Under the pieces are notes generated by a model, which was not told where the DNA came from, searched no databases, and worked only from the letters and a program-made list of their open reading frames with translations. A DNA stretch of 64,000 bases, from positions 62,001 through 126,000 of the forward strand of contig NZ_SORN01000004.1 in assembly GCF_004366635.1 (NCBI RefSeq), given 5' to 3'. The translations under genes and the position numbers were made by a program. This DNA comes from Roseinatronobacter bogoriensis DSM 18756 (lineage in GTDB: Bacteria > Pseudomonadota > Alphaproteobacteria > Rhodobacterales > Rhodobacteraceae). Positions 33,648-41,550 of the stretch are shown one piece after another (the stretch's first letter is position 1; every line of letters begins with the position of its first letter).

Positions 33648-34805
33648 TCAAGCCGCACGCGCTTTCAACAGGGCCAGATAAAAACCGTCGCCGCCCTCCA
33701 GCGGGGTGAGTTGGCGCTCTTTCACAAGCTCAAACTCGGGGGCTCTGTCAAGAAAATTTGCAATCTGGAGTTGATTCTCTGATTTGAGCATTGAGCAGGT
33801 GACATAGGCCAGCCAACCATCAGGCCGAGTATGCAATCGTGCGTTGTCGAGGATTTGCATTTGCGCAAGGTGAAGTTGGTCCAGCGCGTTTCGCGTTAGC
33901 GACCATTTACCTGCCGGGCTGCGCCGCCAACTGCCCGAGCCAGAGCAGGGCACATCCGTCAAAACGAGGTCAAACTTGCCTTCCGGCTGCTCGCTCAGTG
34001 CGATCTTTGCACCTGCACGCGCGGCCCTGTTCGGCAAGTCCTGCATCCGTGCGGGATTCGCGTCATGTGCGGTGACTTTCGCGCCAAGTGCCGCGAGGGC
34101 CAGAGCCTTGCCGCCCCCGCCCGCGCAATAATCAAGCACGGTCTGATTTTGCACATCCGGCAGTTCCGAAATGACCGCCTGAGAGGCCGCGTCCTGCAAT
34201 TCTACCAGACCATCCAGATAGGGCCGCGACCGCTGTATCGCGCGGGGGTTGTCAATGACCTCCAGCGCTGTTGGGGCAAGCAGATGGGGCAGCGCGCCAA
34301 TCCCATCTTGCGCAAGCTGTGCGATGGCATGCTCGCGGCTGATACGCGCCAGATTGACGCGCAGAAAAACCGGCGCGCGTTGGCGCAGGCTTTCAAGAAC
34401 AGGTGCCAAATCTGTGCCGAGACTGGTTTTCATATCCGGGGCCAGCCAATCAGGACAGTCCAACGCGACGAGTTCGGGCATGGGCGCAGGCGTATAGGTT
34501 GCCTCGAGCGGTGTGAGCGCCGACGGGGCATGCCGTTCGCCCGTGAAATATTGCGTTGGGTCCGCGCCGCGGGAACGCAAGGCCCCAAGAACCAGCCCTC
34601 TGCCGGTTTCAGCACCCCCCAGATGCGCATAAGAGCGTTTGCAGCGCAATGCGTCATATACGATGTCGCGGATCGCAGCCCTGTCTTTTGATCCGGCATA
34701 ACGGCTGTTGCGGGCCCATCGGGTCAGGCATTGTTCGGCGGGCATTCCACTCAGAAACTGGTCCAGAATTTCGGCAGCGGCCTGAAAGCGGGCGGCAGGT
34801 GTCAT
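33648..34805 (-). CDS. RsmB/NOP2-family RNA (cytosine-5) methyltransferase
   Basis: This 385-residue protein has an N-terminal NusB-like helical part (about 1-75) and a Rossmann-fold methyltransferase domain. The SAM motif is VLDYCAGGGGKALAL, with TAHDANPARM next. The two catalytic cysteines are in LTDVPCSGSGSWRRSP (motif IV) and YVTCSMLKSEN (motif VI). The family methylates C5 of cytosines in 16S rRNA or tRNA. The sequence is shorter than E. coli RsmB and the exact target is open. A nested inverted repeat lies 60-147 bases upstream. Confidence 0.9.
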   Translation of the reverse strand: MTPAARFQAAAEILDQFLSGMPAEQCLTRWARNSRYAGSKDRAAIRDIVYDALRCKRSYAHLGGAETGRGLVLGALRSRGADPTQYFTGERHAPSALTPLEATYTPAPMPELVALDCPDWLAPDMKTSLGTDLAPVLESLRQRAPVFLRVNLARISREHAIAQLAQDGIGALPHLLAPTALEVIDNPRAIQRSRPYLDGLVELQDAASQAVISELPDVQNQTVLDYCAGGGGKALALAALGAKVTAHDANPARMQDLPNRAARAGAKIALSEQPEGKFDLVLTDVPCSGSGSWRRSPAGKWSLTRNALDQLHLAQMQILDNARLHTRPDGWLAYVTCSMLKSENQLQIANFLDRAPEFELVKERQLTPLEGGDGFYLALLKARAA

Positions 34806-34864
34806 AAAAGCCTCTCGGGTCGGGTTGTGTGTCTGTCCCTATCAGGCGCAGGTGTTGCAGGGAA

Positions 34865-34952
34865 GCCGCCTCGCCGCACAGGCGCCCACCCACCCGCCCA
34901 TTGATGCAGGCCCCGCTGGGCCCTGCATCTCGCGCCTGTGCGGCGAGGCGGC
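34865..34952. repeat. Nested inverted repeat (21-bp perfect arms)
   Basis: Arms 34865-34885 and 34932-34952 are perfect 21-base inverted repeats. Inside them a second hairpin (GATGCAGG at 34903-34910 pairing with CCTGCATC at 34922-34929) is nested. On the plus strand T6 follows at 34955-34960. It sits upstream of the minus-strand methyltransferase and downstream of the minus-strand thioesterase. Confidence 0.85.
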
Positions 34953-35014
34953 GGTTTTTTCGGGTGGCGTGGGGGCAGGCTGAACAGGTTTGGGGCAGGG
35001 TGACCCGACCGTGA

Positions 35015-35446
35015 TCATCCGTCTGGCGGGATCGAATAGGTCAGCGAGGCCCGGGCGACGGCGGCGTCATGTCCTTCGGCGAAAATCAGGCAATCGCCAA
35101 CGGCCAGCACGCGCCCCAGTTTCAACAAGCGCGTCTCGCAGATCAGATCGACGCCTGAGGCTGGTTTGCGCATGAAATCAATCGCGCAATTGGTGGTCAC
35201 GCTCAGGGCTTTGGGGCCGATCATGGCCATGATGGCAAGATAGACCGATACATCGGCCAGCGCGAACATGGCCGGACCTGAGACCGTTCCACCGGGCCGC
35301 AAGTGACGTTCATCGTTCAGCAGGCGTATCGTCGCGGTCATCGGGGCAACGTCGTCGATTGCAAACATCTGGGCGACTTGTTGAAATTCGTCTTCAAGGA
35401 ACTGCGTCAGTGCTGCGCGGTCCATTTTCAGGGTTTTGGGTGTCAC
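35015..35446 (-). CDS. PaaI-family hot-dog thioesterase
   Basis: This 143-residue protein has a GTG start with AGGAGG six bases upstream. The hot-dog fold core is visible as LRPGGTVSGPAMFALADVSVY (the long helix with the catalytic acid region) followed by SVTTNCAIDFMRKPASG. It probably hydrolyses an acyl-CoA or aromatic acyl-CoA in the cytosol. It diverges from the enoyl-CoA hydratase gene at 35533, and the two may share a regulatory region for fatty-acid or aromatic-acid turnover. Confidence 0.88.
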   Translation of the reverse strand: MTPKTLKMDRAALTQFLEDEFQQVAQMFAIDDVAPMTATIRLLNDERHLRPGGTVSGPAMFALADVSVYLAIMAMIGPKALSVTTNCAIDFMRKPASGVDLICETRLLKLGRVLAVGDCLIFAEGHDAAVARASLTYSIPPDG

Positions 35447-35532
35447 CTGTTCCTCCTCTTGGTGCGCGCTGCGGGCTTTTCCTGAACATGTTATCTGTCT
35501 ACACTCGCATCAAAAGCAGAAGGGTGTGCGAG

Positions 35533-36324
35533 ATGGAAGATGAAATTTTACGCTGTGACGTAACGGATGGTGTGGCGCGGCTGGAAATGAACCGGCCCAG
35601 AAAGCTGAATGCGCTATCCGATGCAATGCTTGCGGCGCTGAAGTCAAAGTTCAGTACCCTGGCCGACGACCGGAGCGTGCGGGTGATCATCCTCTCGGGC
35701 GCTGGCAAGGCGTTCTGCGCGGGCCATGACCTGAAAGAGATGCAGGCCGGGCGCGCCAGCGCAGACAAGGGGGCTGGCTATTTCGCGGATCTTTTTGCGC
35801 GCTGCACCGAAGTAATGCTGATGATCCCGGCGCTGCCGCAGCCTGTCATCGCTGAGGTGCATGGCATTGCCACTGCGGCGGGGTGTCAGCTCGTTGCCTC
35901 TTGTGACATGGCCGTTGCGGCTGAGGGGACGCGTTTTGGTGTGAACGGCGTGAATATCGGGTTGTTCTGTTCCACGCCCATGGTGGCCCTGTCGCGCAAC
36001 ATACCGCGCAAGGCAGCATTTGAGATGCTGACAACTGGCACCTTTATTGATGCAGAGCGCGCGCAAGCGCTGGGGCTGGTCAATCATGTTGTGCCCCATG
36101 CCGAGTTGCGCTCCCATACAGACCAACTTGCCAAGACAGTTGGTGCCAAGCTGTCATCGGCGGTGCGGATTGGCAAGCAGACATTCTACCGGCAAGCCGA
36201 GATGGATGTCGCGGATGCTTATGCCCATGCCGGGGCGGTCATGGTGGAAAACATGCTCTGGCGCGACACGGAAGAGGGGATTTCTGCCTTTCTGGACAAG
36301 CGCAAACCTGATTGGGCCGACTGA
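35533..36324 (+). CDS. Enoyl-CoA hydratase/isomerase family protein
   Basis: The protein is 263 residues from ATG 35533, with AGAAGGG upstream. The crotonase fold is clear: LEMNRPRKLNALSDAML, the oxyanion-hole segment SGAGKAFCAGHDLKEM, then EVHGIATAAGCQLVASCDMAV and VNIGLFCSTPM. It most resembles the ECHDC3-like group, whose substrates are poorly known. The usual glutamates of true hydratases are not obvious in the second motif (AAGCQ), so hydratase activity is uncertain. Confidence 0.88.
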   Translation: MEDEILRCDVTDGVARLEMNRPRKLNALSDAMLAALKSKFSTLADDRSVRVIILSGAGKAFCAGHDLKEMQAGRASADKGAGYFADLFARCTEVMLMIPALPQPVIAEVHGIATAAGCQLVASCDMAVAAEGTRFGVNGVNIGLFCSTPMVALSRNIPRKAAFEMLTTGTFIDAERAQALGLVNHVVPHAELRSHTDQLAKTVGAKLSSAVRIGKQTFYRQAEMDVADAYAHAGAVMVENMLWRDTEEGISAFLDKRKPDWAD

Positions 36325-36377
36325 TGCCCGCCGGAACGCGTGGGGCTGGCCATTTCTGGATATTTGTACAAGGGTGA
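36323..36377 (+). repeat. Possible degenerate copy D of the two-hairpin repeat
   Basis: Directly after the hydratase stop, CCATTTCTGGATATTTGTAC followed by AAGGGTGAA resembles the conserved tail of copies A-C (GAGTATTT then CAAGAAAATG). The hairpin part is not well kept, so this is a tentative call. Confidence 0.35.
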
Positions 36378-36388
36378 ATTGGCAGGCG

Positions 36389-37426
36389 TCAGTGTGTGCT
36401 GCGGCGGGCCGTCAAGGCATTCATGACCGAGGCGCGGGTGACGTGGCCGACAAACTGCGCGCCGTCCCATACGCCAAGCGTATCATGGTCCTGATCGAAC
36501 TGTTCCATGACCTGTCGGATCGGTGTGCCTATCTCTATGCGCTGCCCCTCTGGGATAACGGAGCCGGCAATCATTGCATCGCTTGCGCGTAGCACACCCA
36601 GCGGATTCATATTTGCCACGAAATCCGCCACATAGTCATTGGCAGGCTGAGAGAAGATTTCAGGTGGTGTGCCGCATTGGATCATACGCCCGCCTTCGAG
36701 AATGGCGATCCGGTTGCCCAGTTTGAACGCTTCGTCCAGATCATGGCTGACAAAAATGATGGTGCGTTTCAGGCGGGCCTGCAATTCCAGCAATTCATCT
36801 TGCAGCCGGGCCCGGATCAGCGGGTCGAGCGCCGAGAAGGGTTCATCCATAAGCAGAATGGGGGCATCTGTCGCAAAGGCGCGTGCCAGGCCCACGCGCT
36901 GCTGCATCCCGCCTGACAGCGCACTGACCGGTTGATCGGCCCATTGCGTCAGGCCGACCAGTTCAAGCTGGGTGTCGATCTTCTCGCGCCGTTCCCGCGC
37001 GCCCATGCCCGCCAGTTCCAGACCCAACCCAACATTTTCGCGCACCGAACGCCACGGCAGCAGGCCGAATTGCTGAAACACCATTGCCACGGTTTTCATA
37101 CGCAGTTGCCGCAGCTTCGCGCGGCTTGCCTTTGGTACAGAGATCAGTCCTGTCCCGTCATTCACCAGAACATCGCCTTGAACGATGGGGTTCAGTCCAT
37201 TGACCGCGCGCAAAAGGGTTGATTTGCCGGACCCTGACAGGCCCATGAGCACGACGATTTCCCCCATGCCGACATCAAGCGAACAATCATGCACGCCAAG
37301 CACCTGTCCCGTGGCACGTTTGATCTCATCGCGGCTTTGGCCCGCCTCCATCAGGGGGATGGCCTTTTGCGGCTTTGCGCCAAAGACGATCGAGACATTC
37401 TGGAACCGTACGGCAGGCTGGGTCAT
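36389..37426 (-). CDS. choV: Choline ABC transporter ATP-binding protein ChoV
   Basis: This 345-residue ATPase energises choline uptake. It has Walker A GLSGSGKST, the Q-loop FQQFGLLPW, signature SALSGGMQQRV, Walker B ILLMDEPFSALD and the switch His VSHDLDEAF. An N-terminal extension containing AGQSRDEIKRATGQ and a C-terminal domain are typical of the ProV/OpuAA/ChoV osmolyte branch. It overlaps choW by 4 bases (ATGA) and is last in choX-choW-choV, which diverges from betI. Confidence 0.93.
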   Translation of the reverse strand: MTQPAVRFQNVSIVFGAKPQKAIPLMEAGQSRDEIKRATGQVLGVHDCSLDVGMGEIVVLMGLSGSGKSTLLRAVNGLNPIVQGDVLVNDGTGLISVPKASRAKLRQLRMKTVAMVFQQFGLLPWRSVRENVGLGLELAGMGARERREKIDTQLELVGLTQWADQPVSALSGGMQQRVGLARAFATDAPILLMDEPFSALDPLIRARLQDELLELQARLKRTIIFVSHDLDEAFKLGNRIAILEGGRMIQCGTPPEIFSQPANDYVADFVANMNPLGVLRASDAMIAGSVIPEGQRIEIGTPIRQVMEQFDQDHDTLGVWDGAQFVGHVTRASVMNALTARRSTH

Positions 37427-38274
37427 CGCTTCACCTCCACGCGCAGCATGCGGTCGAGCATGATTGCGACTGCAACGATGACAGCGCCCGCCTCAAACCC
37501 AAGAGCTGCATTCACCGTATTCAAGGCGCGTACAATCGAAACGCCTAGCCCCGGAGCGCCGACCAGACCAGCGATCACCACCATTGACAGTGACAGCATG
37601 ATGGTCTGGTTCAGTCCGGTCATGATCTGCGGAAAGGCATAGGGCAGCTCCACTTTCCAGATACGCTGGGCCGTGGTCGCGCCAAAGGCGGTTGCGGCTT
37701 CTGACAATGCGGTCGGGGTGGAGCGGATGCCCAGTTCTGTCAGCCGGATAGCAGCAGGCATGGCAAAAATGACAGTCGCAACCAGACCGGGCACCATGCC
37801 CAGACCGAACAGGACCAGTACTGGGATCAGATAGACAAAGACAGGCAAGGTCTGCATCAGGTCCAGCACCGGGGTCAGGGCGCGGTAGAAGCGGGGGTGA
37901 TGGGCCGAATATATGCCCAGTGGAACGCCGACCCCCATGCAGACGATGCAAGAAGCAATAACCAGCGTCAGGGTTTGCATTGTCAAAATCCAATACCCTT
38001 GGTTCAGTGCGAACAGTGCGCAGGCGGCGACAATTGCGACAGGTGCAAGCTTGCGCTGCAAGACCCATGTGATTGCGCAGAACCCTAGTATGACAACAAA
38101 CGGGTGCGGGCCTTGCAGGGCTTGTGCCAACAGGCCGATAATGCCGCGCAAACCTGCCTCAAGCCCGTCAAAAGCGGTGATGAACGTGTCTTGAAGCCAA
38201 TTAAATGCATTGGCGACGCTGCGCCCGACCGGGATCTTTGCGTCAGTAATTGTCCTGGTCAGAATGTCAGACAT
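37423..38274 (-). CDS. choW: Choline ABC transporter permease ChoW
   Basis: This 283-residue inner-membrane permease has about six to seven helices. The EAA-type loop reads LTELGIRSTPTALSEAATAFGAT with the nearby PYAFPQIMTGLNQTIM. The N-terminal cytoplasmic and first-helix region (NAFNWLQDTFITAFD) matches ProW/ChoW proteins. It follows choX after a 61-base gap containing a strong hairpin and is coupled to choV. Confidence 0.93.
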   Translation of the reverse strand: MSDILTRTITDAKIPVGRSVANAFNWLQDTFITAFDGLEAGLRGIIGLLAQALQGPHPFVVILGFCAITWVLQRKLAPVAIVAACALFALNQGYWILTMQTLTLVIASCIVCMGVGVPLGIYSAHHPRFYRALTPVLDLMQTLPVFVYLIPVLVLFGLGMVPGLVATVIFAMPAAIRLTELGIRSTPTALSEAATAFGATTAQRIWKVELPYAFPQIMTGLNQTIMLSLSMVVIAGLVGAPGLGVSIVRALNTVNAALGFEAGAVIVAVAIMLDRMLRVEVKR

Positions 38275-38291
38275 CGTATTCCCATGCGAAG

Positions 38292-38324
38292 GCGACAGAC
38301 CCCGGCCACGCCGGGGCCTGTCGC
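38292..38324 (-). promoter_or_regulatory. Intercistronic hairpin between choX and choW
   Basis: The arms GCGACAG-x-CCCCGGC and GCCGGGG-x-CTGTCGC form a 14-bp stem with one mismatch and a CAC loop. No T-run follows on the minus strand, so it is more likely to stabilise the choX mRNA 3' end than to terminate. Confidence 0.65.
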
Positions 38325-38335
38325 GTCCCGGTTAA

Positions 38336-39259
38336 TCAGTCCAGTGCGGCCATGACGGCGTCATCCGCGTCACCGCCGTCGCGGGTCGTCACACCCTCCA
38401 GCCACGGAGCGATGGCATCCCGATTGGCCGAGAGCCAGGCGCGCGCAGCGGCTTCGGGCTCTGTTCCGTCATTCAGGATCGCGCCCATGATTTCATTCTC
38501 CATCTCGAGCGTGAATTCCAGATTGTTGAGAAACACACCCAGATTCGGACATTCCTCGACCAGCCCGGCGCGGGTGTTGGTGTAGACCTCTGCCCCGCCG
38601 AAATCAGGGCCGAACCAGTCGTCGCCACCCGCCAGATAGGTCAGGTCAAAATTCGCGTTCATCGGGTGCGGCTCCCACCCCAGAAAGACAACAGGCTCTC
38701 CGCGCCGGTCCGCCCGCGCGACCTGCGCCAGCATTCCCTGCTCAGAACTTTCCACGACCTCAAACCCGGCAAGTCCAAAGGCATCAGCCTCTATCATATC
38801 AAGGATCAGGCGATTGCCGTCATTGCCCGGTTCGATCCCGTAGATGCGGTTTTCAAGCGCCTCTGCATGGGTGGCGATGTCCGCAAAGTCGGAAATACCA
38901 AGGGCCGAACCGTGGGCATTGGTGGCGAGGGTGTATTTCGCACCGGCAAGGTTGCGGCGAACAGTGTCAACCGTGCCCGCGTCACGGTAGGGGGCAATGT
39001 CGGCTTCCATGGTGGGCATCCAGTTGCCAAGGAACACATCGACATCGCCATTGGCCATCGAGGTGTAGGTCACAGGTACCGACAGGACCAGAGTGTTGGT
39101 TTCATACCCGAGCGCGTCCAGCAGCGTGGTTGCCACAGCAGTTGTGGCGGTGATGTCGGTCCAGCCGACATCCGAGAATGTGACGGATGTGCAGTCTGCA
39201 AAAGCTGGCGCAGCGGCCAAGCTGGCTGCGGTTGCGAAGGTTGTCAGGCGAAGGTTCAT
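38336..39259 (-). CDS. choX: Choline ABC transporter substrate-binding protein ChoX
   Basis: The protein is 307 residues from ATG 39259, with GGGAGAG upstream. A signal peptide ends in APAFA, giving a periplasmic protein that starts DCTSVTFSDVGWTDITATTA. The type II binding-protein fold contains LGNWMPTMEADI, YGIEPGNDGNR and FLGWEPHPMN, whose aromatic residues (Trp, Tyr) are expected to form the cage for the trimethylammonium group. It is the first gene of choXWV, next to the shared operator with betI. Confidence 0.93.
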   Translation of the reverse strand: MNLRLTTFATAASLAAAPAFADCTSVTFSDVGWTDITATTAVATTLLDALGYETNTLVLSVPVTYTSMANGDVDVFLGNWMPTMEADIAPYRDAGTVDTVRRNLAGAKYTLATNAHGSALGISDFADIATHAEALENRIYGIEPGNDGNRLILDMIEADAFGLAGFEVVESSEQGMLAQVARADRRGEPVVFLGWEPHPMNANFDLTYLAGGDDWFGPDFGGAEVYTNTRAGLVEECPNLGVFLNNLEFTLEMENEIMGAILNDGTEPEAAARAWLSANRDAIAPWLEGVTTRDGGDADDAVMAALD

Positions 39260-39286
39260 TTCATCTCTCCCGGTTGCGGTTTTTTC

Positions 39287-39302
39287 TTGATTGACCAATC
39301 AA
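39287..39302. promoter_or_regulatory. Candidate BetI operator in the choX-betI spacer
   Basis: TTGATTGACCAATCAA is a palindrome with 7-base arms TTGATTG/CAATCAA. It lies midway between divergent choX and betI, and resembles the TTGATTG half-sites of known BetI operators. Confidence 0.6.
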
Positions 39303-39361
39303 TAAACAATCGGCTAGTCATTCTGCAATGAAAAACTGACTCTGGATTGCAGGTTAACAAA

Positions 39362-39946
39362 ATGCCGAAGCTTGGGATGGAGCCTATCAGGCGCGACGCA
39401 TTGATCAAGGCCGCGATTGTCGAGATCGGGCAGACCGGCTCGCTTGATGTGACGGTTAGCCGGATTGCCAAGCGGGCAGGGATGTCCTCGGCGCTGGCGC
39501 ATCATTATTTTGGATCCAAGGATCAGATGTTTCTGGCCGCCATGCGGCATGTCCTGTCTGTTTACGGGGCAGAGATTCGCGGTGCTTTGGTGGCGGCAGA
39601 AACCCCGCAGGGGCGTTTGCGGGCGCTGATTCTCGTATCCTTTACCGGTAGCAATTTCCGGCGCGAAGTTGTCGCGGCATGGCTGAATTTTTACGTCATG
39701 GCGCAACGCAACCCGGAGGCAGCACGCCTGCTGCGCGTTTATCAGGCGCGGCTCAGATCCAATCTGCGCTTCGTGTTGCGCCCGATGGTGGGCGCAGGCG
39801 CGGCACAACTGGCGGACGGGGCGGCCGCAATGATCGACGGTGTCTATCTGCATGAGGCGCTGGGCACGGGAGAGCCCGATGGCATGCGTGCTGCGCAGCA
39901 GGTTCAGACTTGGATTGAGGCCGCCATCGCAGGAGAGCAACGATGA
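39362..39946 (+). CDS. betI: TetR-family choline-responsive repressor BetI
   Basis: This 194-residue repressor has an N-terminal helix-turn-helix (VTVSRIAKRAGMSSALAHHYF), followed by the BetI-specific effector domain with FRREVVAAWLNFYVMAQRNPEA. The N-terminus RRDALIKAAIVEIG is typical. BetI represses the bet and cho genes in the absence of choline. It overlaps betB by 4 bases (ATGA). The palindrome in the upstream spacer is a likely binding site controlling both directions. Confidence 0.94.
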   Translation: MPKLGMEPIRRDALIKAAIVEIGQTGSLDVTVSRIAKRAGMSSALAHHYFGSKDQMFLAAMRHVLSVYGAEIRGALVAAETPQGRLRALILVSFTGSNFRREVVAAWLNFYVMAQRNPEAARLLRVYQARLRSNLRFVLRPMVGAGAAQLADGAAAMIDGVYLHEALGTGEPDGMRAAQQVQTWIEAAIAGEQR

Positions 39947-41394
39947 GAGCACAACCGAAAGCCAGCCATTTCATTGCAGGCACATGGACAGAGGATCGGG
40001 CAGGAGCGCGCTTCGACAGTGTCTTTCCGGCCACTGGCGAAGTGGTTGCACAGCTGCATGCCGCGACGCCAGACATACTTGAGAAGGCAATGAATGCCGC
40101 TGTCGTGGCGCAGAAAGAATGGGCCGCGCGCCCGCCGGTCGAGCGGGGGCGCATCTTGCGCCGTGCGGCTGATATTATCCGCGCGCGCAATCACGACTTG
40201 TCGGTTCTGGAAACGCTGGATACCGGCAAACCCTTGCAGGAAACGCTTGTGGCGGATGCAGCCTCTGGCGCGGATGCGTTGGAGTATTTCGCAGGGTTCG
40301 CAGCAACCGTCACAGGCCAGACCATCCCTTTGGGGCAAGACATGGCCTATACATTGCGCGAGCCCTTGGGCGTTTGCGTGGGCATCGGGGCCTGGAACTA
40401 CCCCATGCAGATCGCCTGCTGGAAAGCGGCGCCTGCATTGGCCTTTGGAAATGCAATGGTGTTCAAACCCTCTGAACTTACACCATTATCCGCACTTGTG
40501 CTGGCAGAAATCCTGCAAGAGGCAGGCTTGCCTGATGGGGTATTTAATGTTGTGCAGGGGATGGGCGATGTCGGAGCGGCACTTGTCAGTGATCCCCGTG
40601 TGGCCAAAGTCTCGCTGACGGGCTCGGTCCCGACGGGGCGCAAGGTCTATGCCGCTGCGGCCGAGGGGATCAAATCCGCGACAATGGAACTGGGTGGCAA
40701 GTCCCCCTTGATCATCTTTGAGGATGCCGATCTCGACAATGCCGTGGGCGCTGCGATGCTGGCAAATTTCTATTCCGCCGGGCAGATCTGTTCAAACGGG
40801 ACACGGGTATATGTGCACCGATCGGTGAAAGCGGCCTTTCTGGACAAGCTGGCAGCACGCACCAGTGCAATAAAGATGGGCGACCCGCTGGATGAAGCCA
40901 CGCAGATGGGGCCGCTGGTATCGGAAGGGCAGATGACACGGGTTCTGGGCTATGTCGAACAAGGCAAGACAGAAGGGGCGCGGCTGGTGTGTGGCGGGCA
41001 GCGTGAGGGCGCGACAGGCTGTTATGTGCAGCCCGCAATCTTTGCGGATGTGACCGACCATATGGTGATTGCCCGCGAAGAGATATTCGGCCCTGTCATG
41101 ACGGTGCTGGATTTCGAGGATGAGGCTGATGTTGTCGCGCGCGCCAATGCGACGGAATATGGCCTTGCTGCCGGGGTGTTCACGCGTGACATCTCGCGCG
41201 CGCATCGCGTGGTTGCGCAGCTGGAGGCGGGAACCTGTTGGATCAATGCCTATAACCTGACACCCGTGGAAATGCCTTTTGGCGGGGTGAAGGCCAGTGG
41301 CGTGGGGCGCGAGAACGGGCATGCTGCGCTGGAGCATTATACCCGGATCAAGTCCGTCTATCTGGGGTTGGGGGATGTGGACTCGCCTTATTGA
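39943..41394 (+). CDS. betB: Betaine-aldehyde dehydrogenase
   Basis: This 483-residue NAD(P)+-dependent enzyme makes the second step to glycine betaine. Catalytic Cys lies in FYSAGQICSNGTRV and the general base Glu in MELGGKSPLIIF. The cofactor-binding GSVPTGRKV and the C-terminal NAYNLTPVEMPFGGVKASG are also present. Overlap with betI and its place before betA define the betIBA operon. Confidence 0.96.
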   Translation: MRAQPKASHFIAGTWTEDRAGARFDSVFPATGEVVAQLHAATPDILEKAMNAAVVAQKEWAARPPVERGRILRRAADIIRARNHDLSVLETLDTGKPLQETLVADAASGADALEYFAGFAATVTGQTIPLGQDMAYTLREPLGVCVGIGAWNYPMQIACWKAAPALAFGNAMVFKPSELTPLSALVLAEILQEAGLPDGVFNVVQGMGDVGAALVSDPRVAKVSLTGSVPTGRKVYAAAAEGIKSATMELGGKSPLIIFEDADLDNAVGAAMLANFYSAGQICSNGTRVYVHRSVKAAFLDKLAARTSAIKMGDPLDEATQMGPLVSEGQMTRVLGYVEQGKTEGARLVCGGQREGATGCYVQPAIFADVTDHMVIAREEIFGPVMTVLDFEDEADVVARANATEYGLAAGVFTRDISRAHRVVAQLEAGTCWINAYNLTPVEMPFGGVKASGVGRENGHAALEHYTRIKSVYLGLGDVDSPY

Positions 41395-41550
41395 GCGGTA
41401 TGCCCGGCTGCGGAGGCTGACCAAATTGCCGCGCCTAACGGCGCGAAGAGATAGTTTGGCGGGCCTGGACGGCCCGCGCGCCCGGCCTGTGGCTTTGCTT
41501 GGAAATGCAAGCGGTCGAAGCTGTGGTTTCTGGAGTTTCAGGGGAACAGA
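41395..41550 (+). other. betB-betA spacer with two hairpins
   Basis: The 156-base gap contains stem CGCGCC/GGCGCG at 41430-41445 and stem GCGGGCC/GGCCCGC at 41459-41477. Neither is followed by a T-run. They may stabilise processed betIB mRNA or simply be intergenic repeats. Confidence 0.5.

Noticed and set aside
34932..34960. Plain terminator for an upstream plus-strand gene
   Set aside because: No plus-strand gene precedes it; the nearest genes on both sides are on the minus strand, so the hairpin plus T6 is reported as an unexplained structure instead.
39287..39302. FNR/FnrL-type box between choX and betI
   Set aside because: TTGAT and ATCAA are separated by six bases rather than the four required, and the context is choline metabolism, so a BetI operator fits better.
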